NCBI RefSeq assembly: GCF_002277025.1 | Contig: NZ_NIWD01000007.1 | Location: 167,354-231,353 of the forward strand | DNA length: 64,000 bases | Direction of reading: 5' to 3' | Source of the DNA: Sphingopyxis sp. GW247-27LB | Lineage (GTDB): Bacteria; Pseudomonadota; Alphaproteobacteria; Sphingomonadales; Sphingomonadaceae | Part shown: one piece after another, positions 38,310 to 48,119 of the stretch | How positions within the stretch are numbered: position 1 is the stretch's first letter | Layout of the letters: each line of letters starts with the position of its first letter | Program-made: the position numbers and the translations under genes | The notes under the pieces: model-generated | What the model saw: only the letters and a program-made list of their open reading frames with translations | Database searches by the model: none | What the model was told of the DNA's origin: nothing

Positions 38310-38816
38310 ATGCTGAGCGTCGAAACCCACGAAGCCTCGCCCTGGCCCGACGGACTCGACTGGGAGGGCCGCGCGTCGGAGGCGGTTGCCGCGGCGTTGG
38401 CGTTGACGCCCTATGCGGCGCTCGCCGACGCGGCGCCGCTGGTCGAGGTGGCGGTGCGGCTGACCGGCGATGACGAGGTGCAGGCGCTCAACCGGGACTT
38501 TCGCGGCAAGGACAAGCCGACCAACGTGCTCTCCTTCCCGCAGGTGCAGGCCGACCTGCTCGAAGGCCTGTCGAACAGCGACGATGGCGAAATCCTCCTC
38601 GGCGACATCGTTCTCGCGCGCGAGACCTGCGCGCGCGAGGCGGAGGAGAAGGGGGTGCCGCTTGCCGATCACGCGACCCATCTGATCGTCCACGGCACGC
38701 TCCATCTCGTCGGTTACGACCATATGGACGACGCGAGCGCGGCGGCGATGGAGGCGCTCGAGGTGAAAGCGCTTGCGTCGCTGGGCATCGGCAATCCATA
38801 TGGCGACGAGCATTAA
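38310..38816 (+). CDS. ybeY: rRNA maturation endoribonuclease YbeY
   Basis: 168 residues. Zinc-dependent single-strand RNase in 16S rRNA 3'-end maturation and ribosome quality control. The zinc triad is H128, H132 and H138 in HGTLHLVGYDH, and FRGKDKPTNVLSFP is the conserved N-terminal motif. Followed by corC as in many proteobacteria, but the usual upstream phoH is not here and lnt does not follow. Confidence 0.94.
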   Translation: MLSVETHEASPWPDGLDWEGRASEAVAAALALTPYAALADAAPLVEVAVRLTGDDEVQALNRDFRGKDKPTNVLSFPQVQADLLEGLSNSDDGEILLGDIVLARETCAREAEEKGVPLADHATHLIVHGTLHLVGYDHMDDASAAAMEALEVKALASLGIGNPYGDEH

Positions 38817-38836
38817 GGAAGGACGCACAGCGCATC

Positions 38837-39778
38837 ATGCCCGACGAGCAGGGATCTTCGAGCCGATCGGAAGAGGACAGTAGGTCCGGCCTGCTGGCCG
38901 GCCTCAGGACATTGCTGTTCGGGGGCGACAAGGAACCGTCGCTGCGCGAGCAGATCGAAGAGGTCATCGACGAGGCCGAGGAAGATGGCGACGAGCGTCG
39001 CGGCGGCAGCATTGTCGGCGACCTGTCGCCGATCGAGCGCAAGATGCTGCGCAACCTCCTCCATTTCGGCGAGCAGACGGTCGACGACGTCGCGGTTCCG
39101 CGCGCCGACATCATCGCGATCGCGGAGAGCGCGAGCTTCGAGGATATCGTCGCGCTGTTCGCCGAGGCGGGGCACAGCCGCCTGCCGGTCTATCGCGAAA
39201 CGCTCGACGAGGTCGTCGGGATGATCCACGTCAAGGACGTCTTCGCGGTGCTCGCCGAAGGACGCACGCCGCCGCCGCTGCTCGACCTGATCCGCCAGCC
39301 GCTTTACGTCCCGCAGTCGATGGGGGTGCTCGACCTGCTCGCCGACATGCGCGCGCAGCGCACCCATCTCGCGATCGTGATCGACGAATATTCGGGGACC
39401 GAGGGTCTCGTCACGATCGAGGATCTGGTCGAGGAGATCGTCGGCGAGATCGAGGACGAGCATGACGACGAGCCCGTCGTCCTCTTCGCGCCGGGCGAGA
39501 ATGGCTGCTGGGAGGCCGACGCGCGCGCCGAGCTCGACGACATCGGCGAAGCGATCGACCCGCGGCTCGCCGAGATCGAGGAGGATGTCGACACCGTCGG
39601 CGGTCTCGCCGCCGTGCTCGCGGGCCATGTGCCCGAGGTCGGCGAGATCCTCGTCCACCCGAGCGGCTGGCGGATCGAGGTGACCGAGGCCGACGAACGC
39701 CGCGTCCACCACCTCCGCCTGCATCCGCCGGTCGAGGTCGATCTGGAGGCCTCGCCGGCGCGCGGCGAGGAGTTCTAG
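38837..39778 (+). CDS. CorC/HlyC-type CBS-domain protein
   Basis: 313 residues. Two CBS domains (about 85-215; [11 protein letters not shown] and GMIHVKDVF, then [40 protein letters not shown]) precede a CorC_HlyC transporter-associated domain with [18 protein letters not shown]. There is no DUF21 membrane part, so this is the soluble CorC-like form. Linked in other bacteria to magnesium/cobalt handling; here only inferred. It is co-directional with ybeY, 20 bp downstream. Confidence 0.85.
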   Translation: MPDEQGSSSRSEEDSRSGLLAGLRTLLFGGDKEPSLREQIEEVIDEAEEDGDERRGGSIVGDLSPIERKMLRNLLHFGEQTVDDVAVPRADIIAIAESASFEDIVALFAEAGHSRLPVYRETLDEVVGMIHVKDVFAVLAEGRTPPPLLDLIRQPLYVPQSMGVLDLLADMRAQRTHLAIVIDEYSGTEGLVTIEDLVEEIVGEIEDEHDDEPVVLFAPGENGCWEADARAELDDIGEAIDPRLAEIEEDVDTVGGLAAVLAGHVPEVGEILVHPSGWRIEVTEADERRVHHLRLHPPVEVDLEASPARGEEF

Positions 39779-39841
39779 AAGCGCGGGCTCGACCCGCTCC
39801 GCCGATTGCCTTTGGCGGGCGATGCGATTAGCGCAGGCGCA

Positions 39842-40996
39842 ATGGACGTTTCCGATCTCCGCATCGCGCTGTTCAGCGGCAACTACAACATGACCGTCGA
39901 CGGCGCGAACAAGGCGCTCAACCGGCTCGTCGGCTATCTGCTGGGGCAGGGGGCGGCGGTGCGCGTCTATTCGCCGACCGTCGAAAATCCCGATTTCGCG
40001 CCGACCGGCGACCTCGTCAGCGTGCCGTCGATGGCGATCCCCGGCCGCAGCGAATACCGCATCCCGCTGTCGCTGTCGGGCCGGGTGCGCGAGGATCTGG
40101 CGATGTTCGCCCCCAACATCCTCCACATCTCCAGCCCCGACCGCGTCTCTCGGCAGGCGGCGGCGTGGGCGCGGCGGCGGCGCATCCCGGTCGCCTGTTC
40201 GGTCCACACGCGCTTCGAAACCTATTTCCGCTACTACAACCTCTCCTTCCTCGAACCGCTCGTCGTCGCCTGGCTGCGCAAGCTCTATCGCAAGTGCGAC
40301 GCGCTGATCGCCCCGTCGGAGAGCTTCGCGCAGGTGCTGCGCGAACAGCGGATGAACTATGACATCGGCATCTGGACGCGCGGGGTCGAGCGCGACGTCT
40401 TCAACCCCGGCCGGCGCGATGGAAGCTGGCGCCAGTCGTGGGGCATCGCAGACGACGTCCCCGCGATCGTCTTTCTCGGCCGGCTGGTGATGGAAAAGGG
40501 GCTCGACGTCTTCGCCGACACGATCGACGTGCTGCGCCGCCGCGGCGTGCCGCACGAGGTGGTGGTGATCGGCGAGGGGCCCGCGGGCGACTGGTTCGAA
40601 TCGCGGCTGCCGCGCGCCAAGTTCGTCGGTTTCCAGGGCGGCGAGAATCTGGCGCGCGCGCTGGCTTCGTGCGACATGCTGTTCAACCCGTCGGTGACCG
40701 AGACTTTCGGCAATGTGACCTTGGAGGCGATGGCGTGCGGGCTCCCCGTGGTCGCGGCGCGCGCGACGGGCAGCGCGAGCATCGTCAAGCACGGCCAGAC
40801 GGGCTATCTGGTCGCGCCGGGTTCGATCGGCCTGTTCGCCGACGATCTCGAGCATTATTGCCGCGACCCGCAGTTGCGCGCCGCGCACGGCGCCGCGGCG
40901 CTCGCCGAAAGCGCCTCCTATCAGTGGGATGCGATCAACCAGGCCGTCGCCGACACCTATCTGCGCCTGATCCGCCAGAAACAGCGACGGCCCTGA
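39842..40996 (+). CDS. GT4-family glycosyltransferase
   Basis: 384 residues, GT-B fold. IALFSGNYNMTVDGANKALNRLVGYLLGQGAAVRVYSP is the N-terminal Rossmann domain. FLGRLVMEKGLDVFADTID and NPSVTETFGNVTLEAMACGLPVVA (with the E-x7-E pair near 290) form the donor domain. It resembles GDP-mannose-dependent mannosyltransferases and SQD2-like lipid glycosyltransferases. ATG at 39842; an earlier ATG at 39806 lacks support. rarA starts 4 bp after the stop. Confidence 0.82.
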   Translation: MDVSDLRIALFSGNYNMTVDGANKALNRLVGYLLGQGAAVRVYSPTVENPDFAPTGDLVSVPSMAIPGRSEYRIPLSLSGRVREDLAMFAPNILHISSPDRVSRQAAAWARRRRIPVACSVHTRFETYFRYYNLSFLEPLVVAWLRKLYRKCDALIAPSESFAQVLREQRMNYDIGIWTRGVERDVFNPGRRDGSWRQSWGIADDVPAIVFLGRLVMEKGLDVFADTIDVLRRRGVPHEVVVIGEGPAGDWFESRLPRAKFVGFQGGENLARALASCDMLFNPSVTETFGNVTLEAMACGLPVVAARATGSASIVKHGQTGYLVAPGSIGLFADDLEHYCRDPQLRAAHGAAALAESASYQWDAINQAVADTYLRLIRQKQRRP

Positions 40997-41000
40997 CGCC

Positions 41001-42329
41001 ATGGCCGCGGACCTGTTCGGCGACGACGCGCCGGCGCCTTCCGGCAGCGGTGCGGCAGGACCGGTGCCGCTCGCCGAGCGACTGCGCCCGAAGAGCCTCG
41101 ACGAGGTGGTCGGTCAAGAGCATCTGACCGGCCCCGACGGCGCGATCGGTCGCATGGTCGCGGCGGGACAGCTGTCGTCGATCATCCTCTGGGGGCCGCC
41201 CGGAACCGGCAAGACGACGATCGCGCGCCTGCTTGCCGAGGCAGTGGGGATGCGCTTCGCGCCGCTGTCGGCGGTCTTCTCGGGCGTCGCCGACCTCAAG
41301 AAGGCCTTTGCCGATGCCGAGAAGATGGCGGCGGCGGGCAAGCGCACGCTGCTTTTCGTCGACGAGATTCACCGCTTCAATCGCGCCCAGCAGGACGGCT
41401 TCCTGCCCTTCGTCGAGCGCGGCACGGTGGTGCTCGTCGGCGCGACCACCGAAAACCCGAGCTTCGCGCTGAACGCCGCGCTCTTGAGCCGCGCGCAGGT
41501 GCTCGTACTGCACCGGCTGGACGAGGCCGCGCTCGCAACGCTGGTCGAGCGCGCCGAGCTCGAGGTCGGGCGGCCGCTGCCGGTGACGGACGAGGCACGC
41601 ACCGCGCTGATCACCAGCGCCGACGGCGACGGCCGCTTCCTGCTCAACCAGGTCGAGACACTGTTCGCGGCCGCGATCGACGCGCCGCTCGACCCCGCCG
41701 AGCTCGCGCAATTCCTGCACCGCCGGATGCCGGTCTATGACAAGGATCGCGACGGCCACTACAATCTCATCTCGGCGTTGCACAAGGCGATGCGCGGCTC
41801 GGACCCGCAGGCCTCGCTCTACTGGCTCGCGCGGATGCTCGTCGCGGGCGAGGAGCCGCTCTACGTGCTTCGCCGCATCACCCGTTTCGCGAGCGAGGAT
41901 ATCGGGCTCGCCGACCCGCAGGCGCTCGTCCAATGCATCGCCGCGAAGGACGCCTATCAGTTCCTCGGATCGCCCGAAGGCGAACTCGCGATCGTGCAGG
42001 CGTGCCTCTATTGCGCGACGGCGCCCAAGTCGAACGCGGCCTATGCGGCGCAGAAGGCGGCATGGGCGGCGGCGCGCGACACGGGCAGCCTGGCGCCGCC
42101 CGCGAACATCCTCAACGCGCCGACGAAGCTGATGAAGGATCTCGGCTACGGCGCGGGCTACAGCTACGACCATGATGCGCCCGAAGGCTTTTCGGGCGAC
42201 AATTACTGGCCCGACGAAATGGATCCGGCGACCTTCTATCATCCCGTCGACCGCGGCTTCGAAAAGCGTATCGCCGAGCGGCTCGCCTGGTGGGATGCGC
42301 GGCGGCAAGGGCGCGGGGAGGGGGGCTAA
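41001..42329 (+). CDS. rarA: replication-associated recombination protein A
   Basis: 442 residues, AAA+ ATPase of the RarA/MgsA/WRNIP1 family acting at stalled replication forks. Walker A is GPPGTGKTT (65-73) and Walker [11 protein letters not shown] (117-126), with the sensor motif [12 protein letters not shown]. The C-terminal half ([45 protein letters not shown]) is the tetramerisation region. The gene overlaps the next by 1 nt. Confidence 0.93.
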   Translation: MAADLFGDDAPAPSGSGAAGPVPLAERLRPKSLDEVVGQEHLTGPDGAIGRMVAAGQLSSIILWGPPGTGKTTIARLLAEAVGMRFAPLSAVFSGVADLKKAFADAEKMAAAGKRTLLFVDEIHRFNRAQQDGFLPFVERGTVVLVGATTENPSFALNAALLSRAQVLVLHRLDEAALATLVERAELEVGRPLPVTDEARTALITSADGDGRFLLNQVETLFAAAIDAPLDPAELAQFLHRRMPVYDKDRDGHYNLISALHKAMRGSDPQASLYWLARMLVAGEEPLYVLRRITRFASEDIGLADPQALVQCIAAKDAYQFLGSPEGELAIVQACLYCATAPKSNAAYAAQKAAWAAARDTGSLAPPANILNAPTKLMKDLGYGAGYSYDHDAPEGFSGDNYWPDEMDPATFYHPVDRGFEKRIAERLAWWDARRQGRGEGG

Positions 42330-42679
42330 TGCCGCGTTTCGACAGCTGGGACGACGTCATCGCCTTCGCCTGCGCGCTGCCCGACGTCGAAATGGCGCCC
42401 TTCTATGGAACGCCCTGCCCGAAGGTGAATGGCAAGGCCTTCGTCTCGCCGGGGCGCGAGGCGGACAGCTTCCACGTCATGGCGCCGCACGAGGAGAAGG
42501 AGATGCTCCTCGAAACCGATCCCGGCATCTTCTGGCAGACGCCGCACTACGAAGGTTGGCCGGGTCTGCTCGTGCGCTATGGTGCGCCCGATGCCGACCG
42601 GGTCGCCGACGTCGTCCGCCGCGCTTGGTGGGACCGCGCGAAAAAGGCGCAGCGCGCCGCCTTCGGCCCGCGCCCCTAG
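42329..42679 (+). CDS. MmcQ/YjbR-family protein
   Basis: 116 residues; start in a TAATG overlap with rarA, where an upstream open frame is a shadow. The fold signature of MmcQ/YjbR (DUF419) proteins is visible: SWDDVIAFACALPDVEMAPFYGTPCPKVNGKAFVSPG, ETDPGIFWQTPHYEGWPGLLV and WWDRAKKAQRAAF. Probably DNA-binding-like by structure, but without a known role. It overlaps the convergent GFA gene by 4 nt at the stops. Confidence 0.83.
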   Translation: MPRFDSWDDVIAFACALPDVEMAPFYGTPCPKVNGKAFVSPGREADSFHVMAPHEEKEMLLETDPGIFWQTPHYEGWPGLLVRYGAPDADRVADVVRRAWWDRAKKAQRAAFGPRP

Positions 42680-43086
42680 CCCGGATAGCGTTCGAAGCTC
42701 GGCATCTGGTCGAGCCTTTCCATCCAGCCGATACGCTCGGCGGTCTGGATCTGCACCTGCGCCGGGATCAGGTCGGGGTCGTCGAGCGTCGCGGTCTGGA
42801 CATCGATCTGGCCGGGGAAGACCTGTTCGTTAGTGTAGAAGAGCCCGGTTCCGCAGTCGCCGCAGAAATGGCGGCGGCCATGTTCGGACGAAGCGTAGAT
42901 CTTCGGCGTTCCGCTCACGTCGAGCGCATCCCGGGCGACCATGCCCCAGCCGACCAGTGGTGCGCCCGCGTGACGGCGGCAGTCCTGGCAATGGCAGAGC
43001 GCGTGATGTTCGACCGCGGTCGGCATCGAATAGCGGATGGCGCCGCAATGGCATCTGCCGGCGGCGCGGGTGGGCGTGTCGGTCAT
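42676..43086 (-). CDS. GFA-family zinc protein (glutathione-dependent formaldehyde-activating-like)
   Basis: 136 residues. Zinc-binding Cys sets are C12/C14 (RCHCGAIRY), C31/C33/C36 (CHCQDCRRHAG) and C75/C78 (CGDCGT), as in the Gfa/CENP-V fold. Most members are not true formaldehyde enzymes, so the name is structural only. The site GGAGA precedes the ATG. Convergent with the YjbR gene and divergent from the glycan cluster. Confidence 0.85.
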   Translation of the reverse strand: MTDTPTRAAGRCHCGAIRYSMPTAVEHHALCHCQDCRRHAGAPLVGWGMVARDALDVSGTPKIYASSEHGRRHFCGDCGTGLFYTNEQVFPGQIDVQTATLDDPDLIPAQVQIQTAERIGWMERLDQMPSFERYPG

Positions 43087-43219
43087 GGGTGTCTCCTCGG
43101 GAATCGAAGGGGGAACATATCATAAACATGGGTCAAGCCAAACCCCCGATCGAAGGCTCAGGGTTAACGGGAAATTAGGCAGGTTCTGGCAAAGCCTGCC
43201 GCGGCAATGGCGAGGCGAG

Positions 43220-44944
43220 ATGGCGATTTCGTATAATCCAGTGGCGCCCGGCGCCGATGGCCTCCTGTGGGTGGCCCGACCGGCCATGGCGCTCATGGCG
43301 GCCGCGGCGCTGCTCGTCGCGCTGTGTGGCGGCAGCGCCAATCTTTCGCTTTTCTATCTGGCGCGTCAGGATCTGTGGCTGCTGGCGGCTGCGATATTGT
43401 CGCTGCTGTTCTGCATCCGGCGCCTCGGTTCCGCTGGCCATCTGCCGGCGATGCCGCGGCATCGCGCGCTACTGCTCGGCGCGGGGCTCGCGTTGGCCGC
43501 CTATGCCGGCCACTATCTGATCCTGTCGGGATATGATCTCAGCCGCGACGAACAGATGGCGAACTTCGACGCCGCGATCTTCGCGCGCGGCGAGCTGGTC
43601 GCGCCGCTGGCCGGAATCTGGCGCGACCATGCCGATGCGCTCAACACGATGTTCATGTATCCGACCGGGCAAAGCGCGGCCTGGGTTTCGGCCTATCTTC
43701 CGCTCAACGCCGTCCTGCGTGCGCTGTTCGCGCTGGCGGGCGACGCGGCGCTGACCGGGCCGGCGATGACCGGGCTTGGCGCGCTGGCGCTGTGGGGATG
43801 CGCGCGCCGTATCTGGCCGGACCATCGCGAAGCTCCGACCGTCGCGGTCCTGCTCTATCTCGGGTCGGGGCAGGTGCTGTTCAACGGCATGACGGCCTAT
43901 GCGATGCCGGCGCACCTCGCGCTCAATCTGTGCTGGCTCTGGTTCTTTCTGCGCCGAACGATATGGGCCGACGTCGCGGCGCTGAGCGTGGGCTTCGTTG
44001 CGGTCGGATTGCATCAGCCGATCATGCACCCGATGTTCGCCGCGCCGATCCTGTTCCTGCTGGTGCTGGAACGCGATTGGCGGCGCGCTGCCTTCTATCT
44101 TGTCGGATATGCCGCGATCGGGGCGTTCTGGGCGTGGTGGCCGGGCTTCATCTGGACGCTGGTGGAGGCCAGTCCGCTCGCTCCGCGCGCCGATGGCGTC
44201 GATTTCTGGACCCGGCTGCTGCTCGCCATCGAAAAGAGCGATACCCTTCGCTTCGCGAATATGGGGGCCAATCTGCTCCGTTTCGCCGCATGGCAGCATC
44301 TGCTTCTGCTGCCGCTGCTGCTGCTCGGGCTGCGGGCTGTTCGGCGCGACCGCTTGGCGGCGGCGCTCGCGGGCGGCATCGGACTGACGCTGGCGGTGAT
44401 GGCGGTGATCCTGCCCTATCAGGGGCATGGGTTCGGCTATCGCTATCTGCACGGACTGATCGGGAACGCGATCCTGCTCGCGGTTTTCGGCTGGGTCGCC
44501 CTCGGCGAACGCCTCGCACCGTGGCGGCCGCTGCTGATGCGCAGCACCATCGCCGGACTTCTCGTCCTGCTTCCGATCCAGGCGTGGATGGCGCACGGCT
44601 TCTACGCCCCTTTTGCCAAGGCCTCGGCGCGGATCGACGCCAGCAATGCCGATTATGTGGTGGTTGGCGGGAGCGACGCCCCCTTTGCTGCCGATCTCGT
44701 GATCAATCCGCCCTTTCTCGAAAGACGCCCGATACGCCTGCTGCGCGAGGAGATAGACCCCGCGCTGATAGGCTCTCTTTGTACCTCTTCCGTGCGGGTC
44801 GGGGTGGTCGATGCGAAAGTGCTAGGGCCGATCGCCGCCTATTTCGATGTGCCGGCATCCGCCGGGACGACCGCCCCGCGCGTGCTCGCCGGTGAATGGC
44901 GGCGTGCTGGCTGTTCCGTCTCGGCCGTGCGGGAAGCGCCATGA
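43220..44944 (+). CDS. polytopic membrane protein, probable GT-C-type glycosyltransferase
   Basis: 574 residues with about 11-13 hydrophobic helices. The first loop after the early helices contains SRDEQMANFDAAIFARGELV, the acidic pattern in extracytoplasmic loop 1 that GT-C enzymes use with polyprenyl-phosphate sugars. Later loops include GLHQPIMHPMF and GFGYRYLHGLIGN. The C-terminal soluble part has VVVGGSDAPFAADL. It opens the cluster of surface-glycan genes. ATG at 43220 follows gcgaggcgag; an upstream open frame is not conserved. Confidence 0.7.
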   Translation: MAISYNPVAPGADGLLWVARPAMALMAAAALLVALCGGSANLSLFYLARQDLWLLAAAILSLLFCIRRLGSAGHLPAMPRHRALLLGAGLALAAYAGHYLILSGYDLSRDEQMANFDAAIFARGELVAPLAGIWRDHADALNTMFMYPTGQSAAWVSAYLPLNAVLRALFALAGDAALTGPAMTGLGALALWGCARRIWPDHREAPTVAVLLYLGSGQVLFNGMTAYAMPAHLALNLCWLWFFLRRTIWADVAALSVGFVAVGLHQPIMHPMFAAPILFLLVLERDWRRAAFYLVGYAAIGAFWAWWPGFIWTLVEASPLAPRADGVDFWTRLLLAIEKSDTLRFANMGANLLRFAAWQHLLLLPLLLLGLRAVRRDRLAAALAGGIGLTLAVMAVILPYQGHGFGYRYLHGLIGNAILLAVFGWVALGERLAPWRPLLMRSTIAGLLVLLPIQAWMAHGFYAPFAKASARIDASNADYVVVGGSDAPFAADLVINPPFLERRPIRLLREEIDPALIGSLCTSSVRVGVVDAKVLGPIAAYFDVPASAGTTAPRVLAGEWRRAGCSVSAVREAP

Positions 44945-45043
44945 TCGCCGCGGGGCCGAAAACCATGCTTCAAAAGCCAGATTTATCGAGTTGTTAACCA
45001 CAAGTTCCTAAACCCGGTTCGAACGGATTAGTGGGGAGCCTCC

Positions 45044-46267
45044 ATGTATCAGCAGCGGGCCGAAGTGCTGGCATTCGAACAAGCACAAGCGCTGAAGCTG
45101 GGCGTCACTATCGTCATGCCCTGCCTCAATGAAACGATCAGTCTGCCGCATTGCATCGCAAACGCGCGGGATGCGTTGCGGATGATCGAGGACCATTTCG
45201 GCCTCTCGGGAGAGATTGTCATTGCCGACAATGGGTCGACCGATGGCAGCCAGGCGCTCGCCGAATCGCTGGGCGCGCGTGTCGTGCCCGTCGCGCGGCG
45301 CGGCTATGGCGCGGCGCTGATCGGGGGCTGCCGGGCGGCCTATGGCGACTATATTCTGATGGGCGACTGCGACGGCAGCTATGATTTCACCGAAGGCGTG
45401 GCGATGGTCGGCAAGCTGATAGACGGCCACGATCTGTGCATGGGCTCGCGCTTCGACGGCGGAATCGCACCCGGCGCCATGCCGTGGAAGAACCGCTATA
45501 TCGGCAATCCGGCGCTGACCGGCATCCTCAATCTTTTCTTCCGGTCGGGGATCAACGATGCGCATTGCGGGCTGCGCGCGATCAGTCGCGAGGCGTTCGA
45601 CCAACTCGGCCTCGCGGGCGAAGGCATGGAATTCGCCAGCGAAATGGTCATCAAGGCCTCGCTGAGGCGGCTGAAAATAACGCAGCTTCCCGCGACCCTG
45701 TCGGTCGATCTGCGCGACCGCGCTCCGCATCTGCGCCCGTGGCGCGATGGCTGGCGACATCTCCGCTACCTGTTGATGCTGAGCCCGACTTGGGTGTTCG
45801 GTGTGCCGGCGATGCTGGCGATCGGTGTCGGTGCGCTGATTTTCCTGCTAGCCTTTGCACGCCTCGCCGGGCTGTCCACCATTCCCGACTGGTTTGGTCC
45901 CGGATGGGCGCTTGTCGCGACAACTCTGGTCGGTATCGGTCATATGGCGCTCATTATCGCGCTCGCCTCGCATCTCTATGGTGTGCGTTCGGGTTATCGC
46001 CGGACCCGTCCGCTATTGCGGCGCATGTCGAGGTGGCTCACGCTCGAAACGATGCTGATCGCTGGCCTCGCCACGGCAGCTATGGGCCTCATGGGCTGCA
46101 TCGCGGTCGGCAGCTACTGGTCGGCTAACGATTTTGTCGGACTGCCCTCGCTGCTTCCGCTCGCTCTCGCATGCGCGACGCTTGCCGTTGGGCTCCAGAC
46201 CGCCTTTGGTGGCTTCCTGATGGCGATTATCGGTGGGCATGTTGCCGATTTCGGCGCGAACACATGA
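45044..46267 (+). CDS. GT2-family polyprenyl-phosphate glycosyltransferase-like membrane protein
   Basis: 407 residues. The N-terminal GT-A domain has VTIVMPCLNE (21-30), ADNGSTDGS (61-69) and the metal motif D108-C-D110. It is followed by KNRYIGNPALTGILNLFFRSGINDAHCGLRAI, the acceptor-side signature of DPM1/GtrB-like enzymes. The C-terminus carries four helices (about 250-395). It likely loads a sugar onto undecaprenyl phosphate for the GT-C protein upstream. The site GGGGAG (45032-45037) precedes the ATG. The next gene overlaps by 4 nt. Confidence 0.83.
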   Translation: MYQQRAEVLAFEQAQALKLGVTIVMPCLNETISLPHCIANARDALRMIEDHFGLSGEIVIADNGSTDGSQALAESLGARVVPVARRGYGAALIGGCRAAYGDYILMGDCDGSYDFTEGVAMVGKLIDGHDLCMGSRFDGGIAPGAMPWKNRYIGNPALTGILNLFFRSGINDAHCGLRAISREAFDQLGLAGEGMEFASEMVIKASLRRLKITQLPATLSVDLRDRAPHLRPWRDGWRHLRYLLMLSPTWVFGVPAMLAIGVGALIFLLAFARLAGLSTIPDWFGPGWALVATTLVGIGHMALIIALASHLYGVRSGYRRTRPLLRRMSRWLTLETMLIAGLATAAMGLMGCIAVGSYWSANDFVGLPSLLPLALACATLAVGLQTAFGGFLMAIIGGHVADFGANT

Positions 46268-46971
46268 CCAGCCATGTTGAAGCAACCCGCCGGTTGCGCC
46301 CACATATCTTCGATACCGACTGGATGATGCTTCGCGGATTGACCCGCGCCATTACAAGCCATCTTTCGGAGCGATTGAACCGCGGTCAGCGCTTGCTCGA
46401 CTTTGGTTGCGGGGTGATGCCCTATCGCGCCCTGGTTGAAGAACGGGGTGCCATCTATCTCGGTGCGGATTTTGGCGGCAACGCGATGGTGTCGATCATG
46501 CCGGATGGATCGCTGGATGCCGTTGCGGATGCCAGCGTCGATATTGTGCTGTCGGTCCAGGTGCTCGAGCATGTCCGCGATCTCGACCGCTATTTTGCCG
46601 AAATCGATCGCGTCCTCAAACCCGATGGCACGCTGTTGTTGTCGACGCACGGCACCTGGCTCTTTCACCCGCACCCCGAGGATCACCGCCGTTGGACTCG
46701 CACGGGCCTCGCGCATGATATCGAAACACGCGGATTTCGGGTCGAGGCAGTCGAATCGATCGTGGGCCCGCTGGCGACCACCACGATGATCCGGCTGACC
46801 GGTTTCGCATTCTTCCTGCGCCGCATTCCTGTCGTCGGCAGCGCCGCCGCCGGGTTATTGGCGGTCGTCATGAACGCGCGTGGATGGATCGAGGACAGGC
46901 TGACGCCGTGTGGCATCCGCGATGACAATGGCTGTGTCTATCTGACCCTTTGCAGGAAAGCGGGGCGATGA
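46264..46971 (+). CDS. class I SAM-dependent methyltransferase
   Basis: 235 residues in an ATGA overlap with the GT2 gene; the upstream open frame is a shadow. LLDFGCGVMPYRALVEERGAIYLGADF is SAM motif I and strand 2. DIVLSVQVLEHVRDLDRYFAEIDRVLKPDGTLLLSTHG is the methyltransferase 11/23 pattern. A hydrophobic segment near 185-205 may touch the membrane. It probably modifies the glycan or lipid made by the cluster. Confidence 0.8.
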   Translation: MTSHVEATRRLRPHIFDTDWMMLRGLTRAITSHLSERLNRGQRLLDFGCGVMPYRALVEERGAIYLGADFGGNAMVSIMPDGSLDAVADASVDIVLSVQVLEHVRDLDRYFAEIDRVLKPDGTLLLSTHGTWLFHPHPEDHRRWTRTGLAHDIETRGFRVEAVESIVGPLATTTMIRLTGFAFFLRRIPVVGSAAAGLLAVVMNARGWIEDRLTPCGIRDDNGCVYLTLCRKAGR

Positions 46972-47357
46972 CGCGCACGGGGGAAGCTATCCGTTACAGC
47001 GTCGTTTCAGGCATCTGCTTTGTGCTCGGCTTGACGCTCATCCCCGCATTTGCATCCTATGGTCTGCATTACGCCATAGCGACGATATTCGCCTTTGTAA
47101 TCGTCGTGCTGGTCGGCTTTCTGTTGCATTGCTATTGGACCTTCAGCGTCGAACGCAGCATGGCCGCCTTCTCACGCTATCTGGGCGCGATGCTGGTCAA
47201 CTTGCCCCTGACCATATTGCTCATCGGGGCCGGACACGACGGGTTCGGGCTCACGGTGCCGACGGCTACGGTGGTGGCCTCGGCGCTCCTGTTCCTCTGG
47301 AACTACATTGCCGTGAAATGGGCGGTGCGTCGCGTGCCGACGGGAGACATGTCATGA
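46968..47357 (+). CDS. GtrA-family membrane protein
   Basis: 129 residues with four transmembrane helices (about 9-30, 32-55, 70-92 and 98-120). The last helices contain FLWNYIAVKWAV, the GtrA signature (W-N/F-x..K). GtrA-type proteins are thought to flip polyprenyl-phosphate sugars, which fits the GT2 and GT-C proteins here. ATGA overlaps join both neighbours. GC is low: 29 of 60 bases in 47041-47100. Confidence 0.85.
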   Translation: MTRTGEAIRYSVVSGICFVLGLTLIPAFASYGLHYAIATIFAFVIVVLVGFLLHCYWTFSVERSMAAFSRYLGAMLVNLPLTILLIGAGHDGFGLTVPTATVVASALLFLWNYIAVKWAVRRVPTGDMS

Positions 47358-48100
47358 GTTTTCGCGACAGGCTGAGCCGAATGTACGACCGCGTCGCAAA
47401 CAGTGCGCCGGTAGTCGACCGCCGGCTCGCCGATATCGATGCTGAGACCCGCGCCATCTTTCGCGCGGTATCCGATTTCACGATGACTTCGCCCGAGCGT
47501 ATCGCCGCCGTCTGCGACGCGGTACGCTATGTGACGCGCGCAAAGATCGCCGGAGCCTATGTGGAGTGCGGTGTATGGCGCGGTGGCAGCAGCATGGCAG
47601 CGGCGCGGGGCTTGATGGAAGCCGGCGACCGGACCCGCGACCTTTATCTTTTCGACACCTTTGAAGGCATGTCGGAACCGTCGCGACATGATCGTCGCGC
47701 CGAGGACGATACGTCTGCCTTGGTGCTTCTGGATCGGGCCAGCGCCACCGATAAAATCTGGTGCCGCGCCTCGCTCGAAGATGTGAAGGCGAATATGGCG
47801 TCGACCGGTTACCCGGCCGAAAAGGTGCATCTGTGCAGAGGCAAAGTGGAAGATACGCTGCCGGGGCAAGCTCCCGACGAAATCGCCATCCTAAGGCTCG
47901 ATACCGATTGGTATGAATCGACCCGCCACGAACTCGAGCATTTATATCCGCGCCTGGCAGTAGGCGGCGTACTGATCATCGACGACTACGGCTATTGGGC
48001 CGGCGCGCGAAAGGCGGTCGATGATTATTTCGTCGATCGACCGCTCCTGCTCAACCGTATCGATCAGACGGGACGCATGGCGGTCAAAACCCAGGCATGA
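47354..48100 (+). CDS. TylF/MycF-like O-methyltransferase
   Basis: 248 residues from an ATG overlapping the GtrA stop. GAYVECGVWRGGSSMAAARGLMEAGDRTRDLYLFDTFEGMSEPS, AILRLDTDWYESTRHELEHLYPRL and VLIIDDYGYWAGARKAVDDYF match the TylF/macrocin O-methyltransferase family, which uses magnesium and SAM to methylate sugar hydroxyls. A methylated sugar in the glycan is the natural reading. Confidence 0.85.
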   Translation: MSFRDRLSRMYDRVANSAPVVDRRLADIDAETRAIFRAVSDFTMTSPERIAAVCDAVRYVTRAKIAGAYVECGVWRGGSSMAAARGLMEAGDRTRDLYLFDTFEGMSEPSRHDRRAEDDTSALVLLDRASATDKIWCRASLEDVKANMASTGYPAEKVHLCRGKVEDTLPGQAPDEIAILRLDTDWYESTRHELEHLYPRLAVGGVLIIDDYGYWAGARKAVDDYFVDRPLLLNRIDQTGRMAVKTQA

Positions 48101-48119
48101 CGGAGGGGGCCGGAATGCC

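Noticed and set aside
38197..38316. 39-codon frame [19 protein letters not shown]... before ybeY
   Set aside because: It has no ribosome site and runs into the ybeY start out of frame; not similar to PhoH or any family.
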